From Halobacillus naozhouensis (GTDB taxonomy: Bacteria > Bacillota > Bacilli > Bacillales > Halobacillaceae), in NCBI RefSeq assembly GCF_029714185.1, contig NZ_CP121671.1:1860001-1924000 (forward strand): a stretch of DNA of 64,000 nucleotides, in the 5' to 3' direction. This document shows, in pieces, positions 35,190 through 43,746 of the stretch. Numbering within the stretch: position 1 is the stretch's first letter; every line of letters begins with the position of its first letter. The translations under genes and the position numbers were made by a program. The notes under the pieces were generated by a model. It did not search any database. It was given only the letters and a program-made list of their open reading frames with translations, and was not told the DNA's origin.

Positions 35190-35456
35190 ATGGATCAGTT
35201 GTTTAATGTTTTATTTTTTGCGATTAATATTTATAGTTGGCTCTTAATTATTTACATTCTATTGTCCTGGTTCCCAGGTGCAAGAGAGTCAAGTTTCGGC
35301 GAGATTCTCAGTAAAATGTGTGAACCGTTTCTAGAGCCGTTTCGAAAGATCATCCCGCCTTTAGGAATGATTGATTTATCTCCTCTTGTGGCCATTTTCG
35401 TATTACGGTTTGCAGGACAAGGTCTACAAGTTTTATTTAACATGATCTTTTATTAA
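35190..35456 (+). CDS. ylmG: YlmG, YggT-family membrane protein
   Basis: 88-residue protein with two membrane helices (about residues 5-28 and 63-85) and the family loop SWFPGARESSFGEIL, CEPFLEPFRKIIPPLGMIDLS. YggT proteins occur next to sepF in Gram-positive bacteria and cyanobacteria and are linked to division or osmotic response without firm mechanism. It is tightly coupled to sepF and ends before a terminator-like hairpin. Confidence 0.9.
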   Translation: MDQLFNVLFFAINIYSWLLIIYILLSWFPGARESSFGEILSKMCEPFLEPFRKIIPPLGMIDLSPLVAIFVLRFAGQGLQVLFNMIFY

Positions 35457-35467
35457 TAACCGAATCG

Positions 35468-35519
35468 GAACAGGTTAGATGCTAGCCGAAAGCAGCCAGC
35501 CTCTTATCTGTTCTTTTTG
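35468..35519 (+). terminator. Terminator-like hairpin after ylmG
   Basis: GAACAG (35468-35473) pairs with CTGTTC (35508-35513), with imperfect inner pairing (GTTAGA/TCTTAT, GCT/AGC), and five Ts follow. Confidence 0.55.
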
Positions 35520-35539
35520 TCGTAAACGGTGGTGAAGTA

Positions 35540-36316
35540 ATGGAAATCTATCAGCATTTCAGGGAAGACGAGCGTCTGTTCATTGATCAGGTGATCGCCT
35601 GGGAAAATGATGTAGAGATGCGCTATGAACGCAAAGAAAGTGACTTTCTCAACCCGCGGGAACAACAGATCGTGAGCGCTGTCATGGGGAATAACTCTGT
35701 GCTGAAATGGGGCTTATACGGCGGCTCTGAAAACAGTGAAAGAAAACGAGCGGTCATAGCTCCTGAATATGAAGTGATTAGCGATCAAGATTTCAATGTG
35801 GTGTTGTTAGAAGCAAGTTATCCTGATAAGTTTATGACACTTGAGCACAGGGATGTACTTGGGGCATTTATGTCTCTCGGCATTCGCAGGGAAAAACTCG
35901 GGGACCTTATCGTTCAGGATGGATGGATTCATATTCTGGCTGCTTCTGAAATCAGTGATTACATATGCATGAATTTTACCGGAGTGAAAAAAGCAAAAGT
36001 AAGCTTCGAGCAAAAACCGCTCAGCTCGATGATGGAGAGTAACGAAGTGTGGCAGTCAAAAGACGCCACGTTAAGCTCCTTAAGGCTTGATGTTGTTGTG
36101 AAAGAAATATACGGTGTCTCACGCAAAAAGGCAGCGATGTATATTGAAGCAGGCCATGTGAAAGTCAACTTCAAAACGGTGGAAAGCTCGTCTTTCCTTT
36201 TAGAAGCCGGAGATCTCCTATCTGTCCGGGGGAATGGAAGAAGCAGAGTGGACCAAATCAATGGCATGACAAAAAAGGAAAAGTATCGTGTGACGATTTC
36301 TAAATTAATTGGATAA
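35540..36316 (+). CDS. ylmH: YlmH, S4-domain RNA-binding protein
   Basis: 258 residues with a C-terminal S4 RNA-binding domain (about residues 183-245; SLRLDVVVKEIYGVSRKKAAMYIEAGHVKVN). In B. subtilis YlmH binds the large subunit and can take part in ribosome quality control, replacing RqcP in the RqcH pathway. Its ATG at 35540 follows GGTGGTGA. It lies between ylmG and divIVA as in B. subtilis. rqcH is also in this window (from 62639), not in the same unit. Confidence 0.92.
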   Translation: MEIYQHFREDERLFIDQVIAWENDVEMRYERKESDFLNPREQQIVSAVMGNNSVLKWGLYGGSENSERKRAVIAPEYEVISDQDFNVVLLEASYPDKFMTLEHRDVLGAFMSLGIRREKLGDLIVQDGWIHILAASEISDYICMNFTGVKKAKVSFEQKPLSSMMESNEVWQSKDATLSSLRLDVVVKEIYGVSRKKAAMYIEAGHVKVNFKTVESSSFLLEAGDLLSVRGNGRSRVDQINGMTKKEKYRVTISKLIG

Positions 36317-36394
36317 ATTAGAGGAATTACACGAGCGAATGTCGAAACAAGTACCATAGCTGTTTGTATCGACACTTATAGGGAGGTGGCCGGT

Positions 36395-36910
36395 GTGCCT
36401 TTAACACCACTTGATATTCACAATAAAGAATTTACACGCGGGTTCAGAGGGTATGATGAAGATGAAGTAAATGAATTTCTGGATCAAGTCATCAAAGATT
36501 ATGAAATCGTCATTCGTAAGAAGAAGGAACTCGAACGTGAAGTCGAACAGATGAATGAACGTCTAGGTCACTTCAATACGATTGAAACGACGTTGAATAA
36601 ATCTATTCTTGTCGCGCAGGAAACAGCAGAAGAAGTTAAAAATAGTGCGACGAAGGAATCGAAACTTATCGTCCGTGAAGCGGAAAAAAATGCGGACCGT
36701 ATTATAAATGAAGCGCTTGAGAAATCCAGACGAATTGCTGTAGAAGTAGAAGAAATGAAAAAACAGGCGAAAGTGTTCAAGATGAGACTGCGTATGCTTG
36801 TGGAAGCGCAGGTTGAAATGATTGATAATGATGACTGGGATCATCTCTTTGAAACTGAGTTCGATGAAGAAATTGATCTGAAGGAAGAGCTGGCAAACAA
36901 TAATACTTGA
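36395..36910 (+). CDS. divIVA: Cell-pole and septum protein DivIVA
   Basis: 171-residue coiled-coil protein that recognises negatively curved membrane and recruits MinJ, RacA and others. N-terminal membrane-binding domain (LTPLDIHNKEFTRGFRGYDE, with the Phe and Arg residues that insert in the membrane) and long coiled coil (about residues 25-150), then DNDDWDHLFE. The GTG at 36395 is chosen by family alignment and the GGGAGGTGG site; an in-frame GTG at 36386 lies inside that site. Its stop codon lies within the ileS promoter -35. Confidence 0.95.
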   Translation: MPLTPLDIHNKEFTRGFRGYDEDEVNEFLDQVIKDYEIVIRKKKELEREVEQMNERLGHFNTIETTLNKSILVAQETAEEVKNSATKESKLIVREAEKNADRIINEALEKSRRIAVEVEEMKKQAKVFKMRLRMLVEAQVEMIDNDDWDHLFETEFDEEIDLKEELANNNT

Positions 36911-36935
36911 CTTCGTGAACAGGATTACATATAAT
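36907..36935 (+). promoter_or_regulatory. SigA promoter of the ileS T-box leader
   Basis: TTGACT (36907-36912), a 17-bp spacer and TATAAT (36930-36935). The -35 overlaps the divIVA stop codon. Transcription should begin near 36942, about 360 bases before ileS. Confidence 0.88.
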
Positions 36936-36941
36936 GCATAA

Positions 36942-37241
36942 GCATAAAGTGAAATGCCCGTGTTTATTTATCTTGGATAATTAAATATGAATTAAACGAT
37001 GATAGGGAAAGTACGCAGGGATGCAAGGATCTGTTAAGCGATTCGGTGATGGTGGAAGACCGAAGCTTGCTTCTGTTGGAAAATCCCCCTTGAGTTACTA
37101 CGTCGAACCAATATGCAGTAGATGTAGTCGTGTCATTCACGATACGAATAAGACAAGTGATTTAGCTGATTTTAGCTAATTTATTAGGGTGGTAACGCGA
37201 GCCTTCTCGCCCCTTTTTATGGGGTGGGGAGGCTTTTTTAT
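36942..37241 (+). promoter_or_regulatory. T-box riboswitch (Ile) with terminator, ileS leader
   Basis: Classic tRNA-sensing leader. The T-box sequence AGGGTGGTAACGCG is at 37186-37199; its TGGT would pair with ACCA of uncharged tRNA-Ile (discriminator A). In Stem I, GGTGGAAG and the specifier loop before TTGAGT place an ATC Ile codon at 37083-37085. The terminator is a 13-bp stem (37201-37213 with 37221-37233) and T-run to 37241. High uncharged tRNA-Ile should favour the antiterminator and ileS expression. Confidence 0.93.
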
Positions 37242-37301
37242 CGTCTGAATTAAAAAGAGGCGCTTTAAGCTTTAGTTTTATGAAAATAAGGAGGAGCATC
37301 T

Positions 37302-40052
37302 ATGAATTACAAAGAAACATTGTTGATGCCAAAAACAGAATTTCCGATGCGAGGCAATTTACCGAATCGTGAGCCGGAAATGCAAAAAACATGGGAAGAC
37401 TTAAATATTTATCAGGAAGTTCAAAAACGGACAGAAGGTCGTCCGTTGTTCGTGTTGCACGATGGACCTCCTTATGCCAACGGAAGCCTGCACATGGGGC
37501 ATGCATTAAATAAATCATTAAAAGATTTTATTGTGCGATATAAATCAATGGCTGGTTACCATGCACCATACGTACCTGGCTGGGATACGCATGGACTGCC
37601 GATTGAATCTGCCCTAGCTAAGAAAAAGGTTGATCGAAAAAAGATGTCTGTTGCGGAATTCCGCAAGCGCTGCGCCGAATATGCTTTAGGTCAGCTGGAC
37701 AGTCAGCGAACTGAATTTAAACGGATGGGAGTTCGCGGGGACTGGGATAATCCTTATATTACATTAAATAAAGATTATGAAGCCGAACAAATTAAGGTGT
37801 TTGGTGACATGGCTAAGAAAGGGTATATTTATAAAGGTCTTAAGCCAGTTTTCTGGTCTCCATCTTCTGAATCTGCCTTAGCTGAGGCTGAAATTGAGTA
37901 CCAGGATAAACGTTCACCGTCTATTTATGTAGCTTTTGACGTTAAAGATGGTAAAGGGCTGCTGGAGGGTGATGAGAAATTCATTATCTGGACGACAACG
38001 CCTTGGACGATTCCATCTAACTTAGGGATCGCTTTAAATCCGGGCTATGACTACGCTGTTGTTCAAGTAGATCAGAATAAATTTATCATTGCTCGCGATT
38101 TGTTGGACACTGTAGCTGAAAAGCTTGAGTGGACAGATTATGAAGTGAAGCAAGTTTTCAAAGGAAAAGAAGCGGATCGTATAACGGCCAAACATCCATT
38201 GTATGATCGTGAATCGCTCGTCGTTCTTGGTGATCATGTAACGGTTGATGGCGGTACAGGATGTGTTCACACAGCACCTGGTCACGGGGAAGATGACTTC
38301 TGGGTAGGACAGCAATATGGTCTTGATGTTCTTTGTCCTGTCGATCATAAAGGTGTGTTCACAGAGGAAGCACCAGGCTATGAAGGCATGTTCTATGATA
38401 AAGCTAACAAACCTATTACGGATGAATTGAAAGAAGCGGGTGCCTTGTTAAGCCTTGCGTTCATTACACACTCTTACCCTCATGATTGGCGTACGAAGAA
38501 ACCGACTATTTTCCGGGCAACGGATCAATGGTTCGCTTCGATTAAAGATTTCCGGGAAGACCTACTGGAGGAAATCAATCAAGTAAAATGGACGCCTAAG
38601 TGGGGAGAAACACGTTTGTATAACATGGTCCGCGATCGTCAGGACTGGTGTATTTCCCGCCAGCGTACCTGGGGCGTGCCGATTCCTGTTTTCTATGCTG
38701 AAAATGGCACACCGATCATTACAGACGAAACGATCAGTCACGTATCCGAGCTATTCCGTGAACACGGTTCGAATGTCTGGTTTGAGCGAGAAGCAAAAGA
38801 TTTGCTTCCTGATGGATTTACGTCTGAGCATAGTCCGAATGGCGAGTTTACCAAAGAAACTGACATTATGGACGTATGGTTTGATTCCGGCTCATCCCAC
38901 CAGGGTGTACTGCATCAAAGAGAGGAGCTCAATCGTCCTGCCGATCTTTATTTGGAAGGATCCGACCAATACAGAGGCTGGTTTAACTCTTCCCTATCAA
39001 CAGCGGTTGCGGTTACAGGAAAGGCTCCGTTCAAAGGTATCTTGAGTCATGGGTTTGCTCTTGATGGCAACGGCCGCAAGATGAGTAAGTCGCTTGGAAA
39101 TGTAATCATTCCCGACAAAGTGATGAAGCAGCTGGGCGCCGATATTATTCGCCTTTGGGTCGCTTCCGCGGATTACCAGGCCGATGTCAGAATTTCCGAT
39201 AAAATTTTGAAGCAAGTGGCTGAAGTATATCGTAAGGTTCGTAACACCTTCCGCTTCCTGCTCGGTAATTTACACGACTTTGATCCAAACATAGACATGG
39301 TGAGTGATGAGAACCTGCAAGAAGTGGATCAGTATATGCTGCATCGTCTCCATACGCTTGTGGGTGATGTTCGCCAGGCATATGATGACTACGAATTTTC
39401 TGTTGTCTATAACAAGATACACAATTTCTGTACCATTGATTTAAGTTCGTTTTATTTAGATTTTGCAAAAGATATTCTGTATATTGAAGCAAAAAGCCAC
39501 CCGTATCGTCGCAGCATCCAGACGGTTTACTACAAAATTCTAACGTCTCTCGTGAAGCTGATGTCACCGATTACCCCACATACGGCCGATGAAGCATGGA
39601 AGTTTATTCCGGGAGTAGATACTGCCAGTGTCCAGCTGACAGATATGCCGGAAGCAAATGACCCTGTCGATGCAGCACTCGTGGAGAAATGGGATCACTT
39701 TATGGAAGTTCGCGATGACGTGTTAAAAGCACTTGAAGCGGCCCGTAATGAAAAAGTGATCGGAAAATCACTGGAGGCCCGTGTGACGCTGGTTCCTAAG
39801 AATGATAAAACACGAGAAGTTCTTACGAGTATTGATCACATACATCAGCTGCTGATTGTGTCGGATGCAACTGTTGCAACAGAGGCAACAGACGCTCAGT
39901 CTTATGAGCATGTGAACGTAGAAGTTGTGAAGCATTCAGGTGAAAAATGTGAGCGCTGCTGGGTATCTTCTGATGATATTGGAAAAGATCAGGATCATCC
40001 AGAATTGTGTGGACGTTGTGCAACTGTTGTTAAAGAACATTATGAAGTATAA
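37302..40052 (+). CDS. ileS: Isoleucyl-tRNA synthetase
   Basis: Charges tRNA-Ile; 916 residues. Class I signatures: HMGH in NGSLHMGHALNK (about residues 65-68), KMSKS in GRKMSKSLGN (about 592-596), editing domain with the TTTPWTIPSNLG block, and a C-terminal zinc finger with CERCWVSSDD and CGRCATVV. The ATG follows GGAGGAG. It is under the Ile T-box. A terminator follows at once; ylyA, next in B. subtilis, is absent. Confidence 0.98.
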   Translation: MNYKETLLMPKTEFPMRGNLPNREPEMQKTWEDLNIYQEVQKRTEGRPLFVLHDGPPYANGSLHMGHALNKSLKDFIVRYKSMAGYHAPYVPGWDTHGLPIESALAKKKVDRKKMSVAEFRKRCAEYALGQLDSQRTEFKRMGVRGDWDNPYITLNKDYEAEQIKVFGDMAKKGYIYKGLKPVFWSPSSESALAEAEIEYQDKRSPSIYVAFDVKDGKGLLEGDEKFIIWTTTPWTIPSNLGIALNPGYDYAVVQVDQNKFIIARDLLDTVAEKLEWTDYEVKQVFKGKEADRITAKHPLYDRESLVVLGDHVTVDGGTGCVHTAPGHGEDDFWVGQQYGLDVLCPVDHKGVFTEEAPGYEGMFYDKANKPITDELKEAGALLSLAFITHSYPHDWRTKKPTIFRATDQWFASIKDFREDLLEEINQVKWTPKWGETRLYNMVRDRQDWCISRQRTWGVPIPVFYAENGTPIITDETISHVSELFREHGSNVWFEREAKDLLPDGFTSEHSPNGEFTKETDIMDVWFDSGSSHQGVLHQREELNRPADLYLEGSDQYRGWFNSSLSTAVAVTGKAPFKGILSHGFALDGNGRKMSKSLGNVIIPDKVMKQLGADIIRLWVASADYQADVRISDKILKQVAEVYRKVRNTFRFLLGNLHDFDPNIDMVSDENLQEVDQYMLHRLHTLVGDVRQAYDDYEFSVVYNKIHNFCTIDLSSFYLDFAKDILYIEAKSHPYRRSIQTVYYKILTSLVKLMSPITPHTADEAWKFIPGVDTASVQLTDMPEANDPVDAALVEKWDHFMEVRDDVLKALEAARNEKVIGKSLEARVTLVPKNDKTREVLTSIDHIHQLLIVSDATVATEATDAQSYEHVNVEVVKHSGEKCERCWVSSDDIGKDQDHPELCGRCATVVKEHYEV

Positions 40053-40058
40053 AAAGTG

Positions 40059-40094
40059 CGTGCCGCTCAAGTTAACTGAGCGGCACGTTTTTTT
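40059..40094 (+). terminator. Terminator after ileS
   Basis: CGTGCCGCTCA (40059-40069) and TGAGCGGCACG (40077-40087), perfect 11-bp stem, then seven Ts. Confidence 0.93.
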
Positions 40095-40238
40095 AGGATG
40101 GGTAGAATCTATTCATTTAGGTAAGAATCCTGTAGAGTTTCAGAAGAATTGATACTAATTTGGGAAGAACCAAAGTGGTTTTGGGTGCTGCAAGTCCTGC
40201 TCGAACCAATGCAGGCTTGTCAGACAACAGGATGATAT

Positions 40239-40280
40239 TAAAAAAAGCCCTAGCCTCAGATTTTGAGGTTAGGGCTTTTG
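40239..40280 (-). terminator. Terminator of the TerC-family gene
   Basis: Read on the minus strand, AAGCCCTAACCTCA and TGAGGCTAGGGCTT pair with one mismatch and a T-run follows. Confidence 0.85.
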
Positions 40281-40301
40281 AAGGTTTCAATAAACTGACT
40301 T

Positions 40302-41075
40302 TTAGTTAGAATACTCTTTCTGTGAGTTCTTACTCTTATCAGACATGAACCATCCGCCAATTGCGATGGCCAGTAGGACAGTCCAGAAAATAATCGTCCA
40401 GGTTGTACTGTGAGCAAATGTTTCAGGCAGCACACCGACATTGTGGTGGGACAGAGTAATAATAGCTAGCTTTACACCTACCCACGTGACGATTAAATAA
40501 GCTGCTGTCTCCAAGCCGGGACGTTTTTCAAGAAGTTGTACAAACCAGTTAGCCGCAAATTTAATGAGCACCAGTCCTGCGATGGTAGCGATAACGATGA
40601 CTGCATATTTACCTCCATCCATTCCACCGAACTGCGGAAGGGGAGTAGCTGGCAATGTGACGGCCAGGGCCACGGCTGCCAGAATGGAGTCGATGGCAAA
40701 AGCCACGTCGGCAACACCGATTTTTGCTACAGTAGGCCAAAAACCGGCCCCTGTTTTATCTTCTTCATCTTCTTCGCCTTCGTTTTTCTTAACGAAAAAC
40801 GTGGCATACACATGTTTGACACCGAGGTAAATGAGGTAAGCTGCCCCAATCGCCTGAACTTGCCAGACACCTGCCAAAAATGAGATAAGGAAGATAGCAG
40901 CAAATCGGAAAATAAAGGCCATAAGAATACCATAATCGATTGCACGTTTCTTTTCTTCTTCTGGTAAATGCTTGGCAATCACCGCAAGCACAAGGGCATT
41001 ATCAGCAGATAATATTCCCTCCAGACCAATTAATACCAGTAAAGTCCAGCCATATTCGAGCCAGATTGATTCCAT
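40302..41075 (-). CDS. TerC-family membrane protein, probable Mn2+ exporter (MeeF/MeeY type)
   Basis: 257 residues with about eight membrane helices. Two acidic motifs of the TerC family are visible: LEGILSADNALVLA (helix 1) and GVADVAFAIDSILAA. In B. subtilis the TerC proteins YceF and YkoY protect against Mn excess and help metalate secreted enzymes; a manganese riboswitch precedes this gene too, which fits. ATG 41075 (MESIWLEYG) follows GAAAGGAGA; the frame runs on to 41192, into the riboswitch terminator, so that extension is not real. It lies alone on the minus strand between ileS and lspA. Tellurite resistance, the older family label, is not implied. Confidence 0.9.
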   Translation of the reverse strand: MESIWLEYGWTLLVLIGLEGILSADNALVLAVIAKHLPEEEKKRAIDYGILMAFIFRFAAIFLISFLAGVWQVQAIGAAYLIYLGVKHVYATFFVKKNEGEEDEEDKTGAGFWPTVAKIGVADVAFAIDSILAAVALAVTLPATPLPQFGGMDGGKYAVIVIATIAGLVLIKFAANWFVQLLEKRPGLETAAYLIVTWVGVKLAIITLSHHNVGVLPETFAHSTTWTIIFWTVLLAIAIGGWFMSDKSKNSQKEYSN

Positions 41076-41143
41076 GTTGATTTCTCCTTTCAAGACGTCA
41101 ATATAAGCGTAATGCATTTTTAAGTTGAACTGGTATAGACCAC

Positions 41144-41270
41144 AAAAAACAAGACCTTCACCATTCAACTTAGGCAAAGGTCTTGCTAACAAAAGTTGCC
41201 AGTAATGCCGAGAGTGATCTCAAGACTCTGTAATGACGACAGTTACTGTTAAAGCTACTCCCCTTTGAAT
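41144..41270 (-). promoter_or_regulatory. yybP-ykoY manganese riboswitch with terminator
   Basis: On the minus strand the aptamer shows AAAGGGGAGTAGCTTT, CAGTAACTGTCGTCATTACAG and CATTACTGGCAACTTT, the conserved blocks of the yybP-ykoY family. It is followed by a terminator: CAAGACCTT (41185-41177) with AAGGTCTTG (41158-41150) and a T-run. Mn2+ binding should prevent termination and switch on the TerC gene. Confidence 0.95.
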
Positions 41271-41279
41271 TCTATGAAT

Positions 41280-41308
41280 AGTTAACCACGTTAGCCAGTA
41301 TAAGTCAA
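41280..41308 (-). promoter_or_regulatory. Promoter of the TerC gene and riboswitch
   Basis: On the minus strand TTGACT (41308-41303), 17 bp, TTAACT (41285-41280), placing the transcript start near the aptamer 5' end. Confidence 0.6.
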
Positions 41309-41421
41309 TATTTTTAACCACGGTTGTTAAAACTAAATGCAAATATTACAGTTCCCGATTCATGTCAAGCTTATCCATGTGAATACAAGTAAAGCTAGCT
41401 TCTCCGCTTCATTCCATTTTA

Positions 41422-41430
41422 TGATACAAT
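41422..41430 (+). promoter_or_regulatory. Candidate extended -10 promoter of lspA
   Basis: TGATACAAT (TG-n-TACAAT) lies 30 bases before lspA, in the space between this gene and the divergent TerC gene. No good -35 seen. Confidence 0.5.
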
Positions 41431-41460
41431 TACATAGGAAAATAATAATGGAGGCCGGTT

Positions 41461-41934
41461 ATGTATATATACTATTTGATTGCTGCTGCAATTGTCGCCA
41501 TTGATCAGCTGACAAAGTGGATCATTGTACGGACGATGGAGATACGTGAATCCATTCCTGTTATAGAGGATTTCTTTTACATCACCTCCCATCGAAATCG
41601 AGGCGCAGCATGGGGAATCCTGCAAGGTCAAATGTGGTTTTTCTACATCGTTACCGTCATCGTAATTGGTGTAATTATCTATTATATGGGTCAATACGCG
41701 AAACAAAGCAGATTCGTTGGGGTGGCCCTTGCTTTAATCTTAGGCGGTGCGATTGGGAACTTCATTGACCGGTTATTTCGAAAAGAAGTCGTTGATTTTC
41801 TAAATTTCTATATTGGAAACTATAATTTTCCGATCTTTAATGTGGCTGATTCATCGCTCGTTATAGGCGTGATCTTTGTGCTTATTGCTACATTTGTTGA
41901 TGAACGACGCCAGAAAAAAGGAGTAAAAGCATGA
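41461..41934 (+). CDS. lspA: Lipoprotein signal peptidase (signal peptidase II)
   Basis: Membrane aspartyl protease that cleaves the signal peptide of diacylglyceryl-modified prolipoproteins. 157 residues with four membrane helices. The conserved blocks are DQLTKWII, NRGAAWGIL, GNFIDRLFRKEVVDF (catalytic Asp) and FNVADSSLVIG (second catalytic Asp). It overlaps the next gene by four bases (ATGA). Substrates in this window would include the lipoproteins at 57571 and 58964. Confidence 0.97.
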   Translation: MYIYYLIAAAIVAIDQLTKWIIVRTMEIRESIPVIEDFFYITSHRNRGAAWGILQGQMWFFYIVTVIVIGVIIYYMGQYAKQSRFVGVALALILGGAIGNFIDRLFRKEVVDFLNFYIGNYNFPIFNVADSSLVIGVIFVLIATFVDERRQKKGVKA

Positions 41935-42839
41935 GTGAATACTATCAGGCAAAAGATACTGACCAGTCAAAGCGAATTGATAAACTGTTAGCGGATATCA
42001 TAGACGATGCTTCACGGTCACAAGTGCAGGGCTGGTTAAAAGAGGACCTTGTATTAGTCAACGAACAACCTGTCAAAAGTAATTATAAAATTCAAGAAGG
42101 GGATGTTATTACGTGGACCATTCCTGAACCTAAGCCATTAGAACTGAAGGCAGAAAATATCGATCTTGAAATTGTATATGAAGATCGCGATGTGATTGTC
42201 GTCAATAAGCCTTCAGGGATGGTCGTTCACCCTTCAGCTGGCCACGAAAGTGGGACACTCGTAAACGCTCTGCTGTATCATTGTGATGACTTATCAGGTA
42301 TAAACGGAGTAGAGCGGCCCGGTATCGTTCACCGGATTGATAAAGATACGAGCGGCCTGTTGATGGTAGCCAAACATGATCGTGCCCATGAGTCGCTGGT
42401 TACTCAACTTAAGGACAAAACAGTGGAACGAAAATATATGGCGATTGTTCACGGATCAATCTCTCATGAATATGGGACGATAGATGCGCCGATTGGACGA
42501 GATACGAAAGACCGTCAGCGTATGGCAGTCGTAGAAGGAGGCCGGGATGCGGTCACACACTTCAAAGTACTTGACCATTTCCCTGAATTCACCCTCGTTG
42601 AATGTACATTGGAGACGGGAAGAACCCACCAAATTCGTGTTCACATGCGTTATATTAACCATCCCCTGGCAGGGGATCCTAAGTATGGTCCGAGAAAAAC
42701 GCTCGATTTAGACGGACAAGCCCTTCACGCAAAAACCCTGGGATTCGATCATCCCACCACAGGCGAGCGATTGACATTTGAAATCGAACCACCTGCGGAA
42801 TTCACGGAAACCATCCAACACCTTAGAAATAGAAGTTGA
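41931..42839 (+). CDS. rluD: RluA-family 23S rRNA pseudouridine synthase (YlyB)
   Basis: 302 residues: N-terminal S4 RNA-binding domain (about residues 12-75) and a catalytic domain with the motif HRIDKDTSGLLMVAKHD, where the Asp after HRI is the nucleophile, and GRTHQIRVHM. By order it equals B. subtilis ylyB, usually annotated RluD (pseudouridines 1911, 1915 and 1917 of 23S rRNA); exact target positions are inferred. It is coupled to lspA by ATGA overlap, and its stop lies within the -35 of the pyr promoter. Confidence 0.9.
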   Translation: MSEYYQAKDTDQSKRIDKLLADIIDDASRSQVQGWLKEDLVLVNEQPVKSNYKIQEGDVITWTIPEPKPLELKAENIDLEIVYEDRDVIVVNKPSGMVVHPSAGHESGTLVNALLYHCDDLSGINGVERPGIVHRIDKDTSGLLMVAKHDRAHESLVTQLKDKTVERKYMAIVHGSISHEYGTIDAPIGRDTKDRQRMAVVEGGRDAVTHFKVLDHFPEFTLVECTLETGRTHQIRVHMRYINHPLAGDPKYGPRKTLDLDGQALHAKTLGFDHPTTGERLTFEIEPPAEFTETIQHLRNRS

Positions 42840-42864
42840 CAAAAGTCAGTAAGTTTGCCATAAT
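42836..42864 (+). promoter_or_regulatory. SigA promoter of the pyr operon
   Basis: TTGACA (42836-42841), 17 bp, CATAAT (42859-42864), about 130 bases before pyrR and overlapping the end of the pseudouridine synthase gene. Confidence 0.88.
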
Positions 42865-42895
42865 GGCTAATAGAATAAAATAGTCCTTTAATGAT

Positions 42896-42977
42896 AGTCC
42901 CGTGAGGCTAGAAAGGTTCGGTTCACACGACGTGTGTATATGCCCTTTTTCTGCCTTCATGTGGAAAAGGGCTTTTG
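42896..42977 (+). promoter_or_regulatory. PyrR attenuator 1 (upstream of pyrR)
   Basis: PyrR-binding loop AGTCCCGTGAGGCT at 42896-42909, then terminator GCCCTTTT (42952-42959) / AAAAGGGC (42965-42972) with a short T-run. UMP-bound PyrR stabilises the anti-antiterminator and so favours termination. Confidence 0.92.
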
Positions 42978-42997
42978 TTATGGATAGGGGTGAGCAG

Positions 42998-43540
42998 ATG
43001 GAGAGAAAAGCAACAGTACTTGATGATGCAGCGATTCGACGGGCTCTTACGAGAATTTCCCACGAAATCATTGAGAAAAATAAAGGCGTAGAAGAGGTCG
43101 TACTAGTAGGGATTAAAACACGCGGTGTTCCGATAGCTGAGCGTCTACGTTCAAAAATAGAGAGCATAGAGGGAGAATCACTCCCTGGAGGCGAGCTCGA
43201 TATTACTCTTTATCGTGATGATCTTTCGAAAAAAGGAAATCAAGCTGACCCGGATGTAAAAGAAACGAACATTACCGAAGATATAACGAACAAAAAAGTA
43301 ATCTTAGTAGATGATGTGCTTTATACGGGCCGCACGGTGCGTGCCGCAATGGACGCCCTTATGGACCACGGAAGGCCATCACAAATCCAGTTAGCTGTTC
43401 TAGTAGACCGCGGTCACCGCGAACTTCCGATTCGTGCGGATTACGTTGGAAAGAATGTTCCTACTTCACTAAATGAAGTGGTGACCGTCTCACTGTCAGA
43501 AACGGATGCTGCTGATGAAGTATATATTTCTGAAAAATAA
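42998..43540 (+). CDS. pyrR: Pyr operon attenuator protein / uracil phosphoribosyltransferase PyrR
   Basis: 180-residue RNA-binding regulator with weak uracil phosphoribosyltransferase activity. PRPP-binding signature VILVDDVLYTGRTVRAAMDA (about residues 97-116) and LTRISHEIIEKN near the N-terminus; overall very close to B. subtilis PyrR. ATG 42998 follows GGGGTGAG; the frame is open into the leader but that part is the attenuator. First gene of the pyr operon. Confidence 0.97.
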   Translation: MERKATVLDDAAIRRALTRISHEIIEKNKGVEEVVLVGIKTRGVPIAERLRSKIESIEGESLPGGELDITLYRDDLSKKGNQADPDVKETNITEDITNKKVILVDDVLYTGRTVRAAMDALMDHGRPSQIQLAVLVDRGHRELPIRADYVGKNVPTSLNEVVTVSLSETDAADEVYISEK

Positions 43541-43562
43541 ATAGATGTTACACCTTTAATGG

Positions 43563-43654
43563 AAGCCCCGTGAGGCTTAAAAGGTCGTAAATGACAAGCG
43601 CGTTCACCCAATGCGCCAACCTCTTTGCGTACCTTTAAGCAAAGAGGTTTTTTT
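43563..43654 (+). promoter_or_regulatory. PyrR attenuator 2 (pyrR-pyrP)
   Basis: PyrR loop AGCCCCGTGAGGCT (43564-43577) and terminator AACCTCTTTGC (43618-43628) / GCAAAGAGGTT (43639-43649) followed by Ts. Confidence 0.92.
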
Positions 43655-43746
43655 ATGACAAAAGCGGAGCGGGGCGTTAGAAAAGGAAGTTGGACTAAGA
43701 ACGGCACGTCCTGCGGAGCCACAGCGCAAATAAAGGAGGAAATGGC

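Noticed and set aside
40536..40883. Plus-strand frames inside the TerC gene
   Set aside because: Shadows of the minus-strand TerC gene, which has clear helices, RBS and riboswitch.
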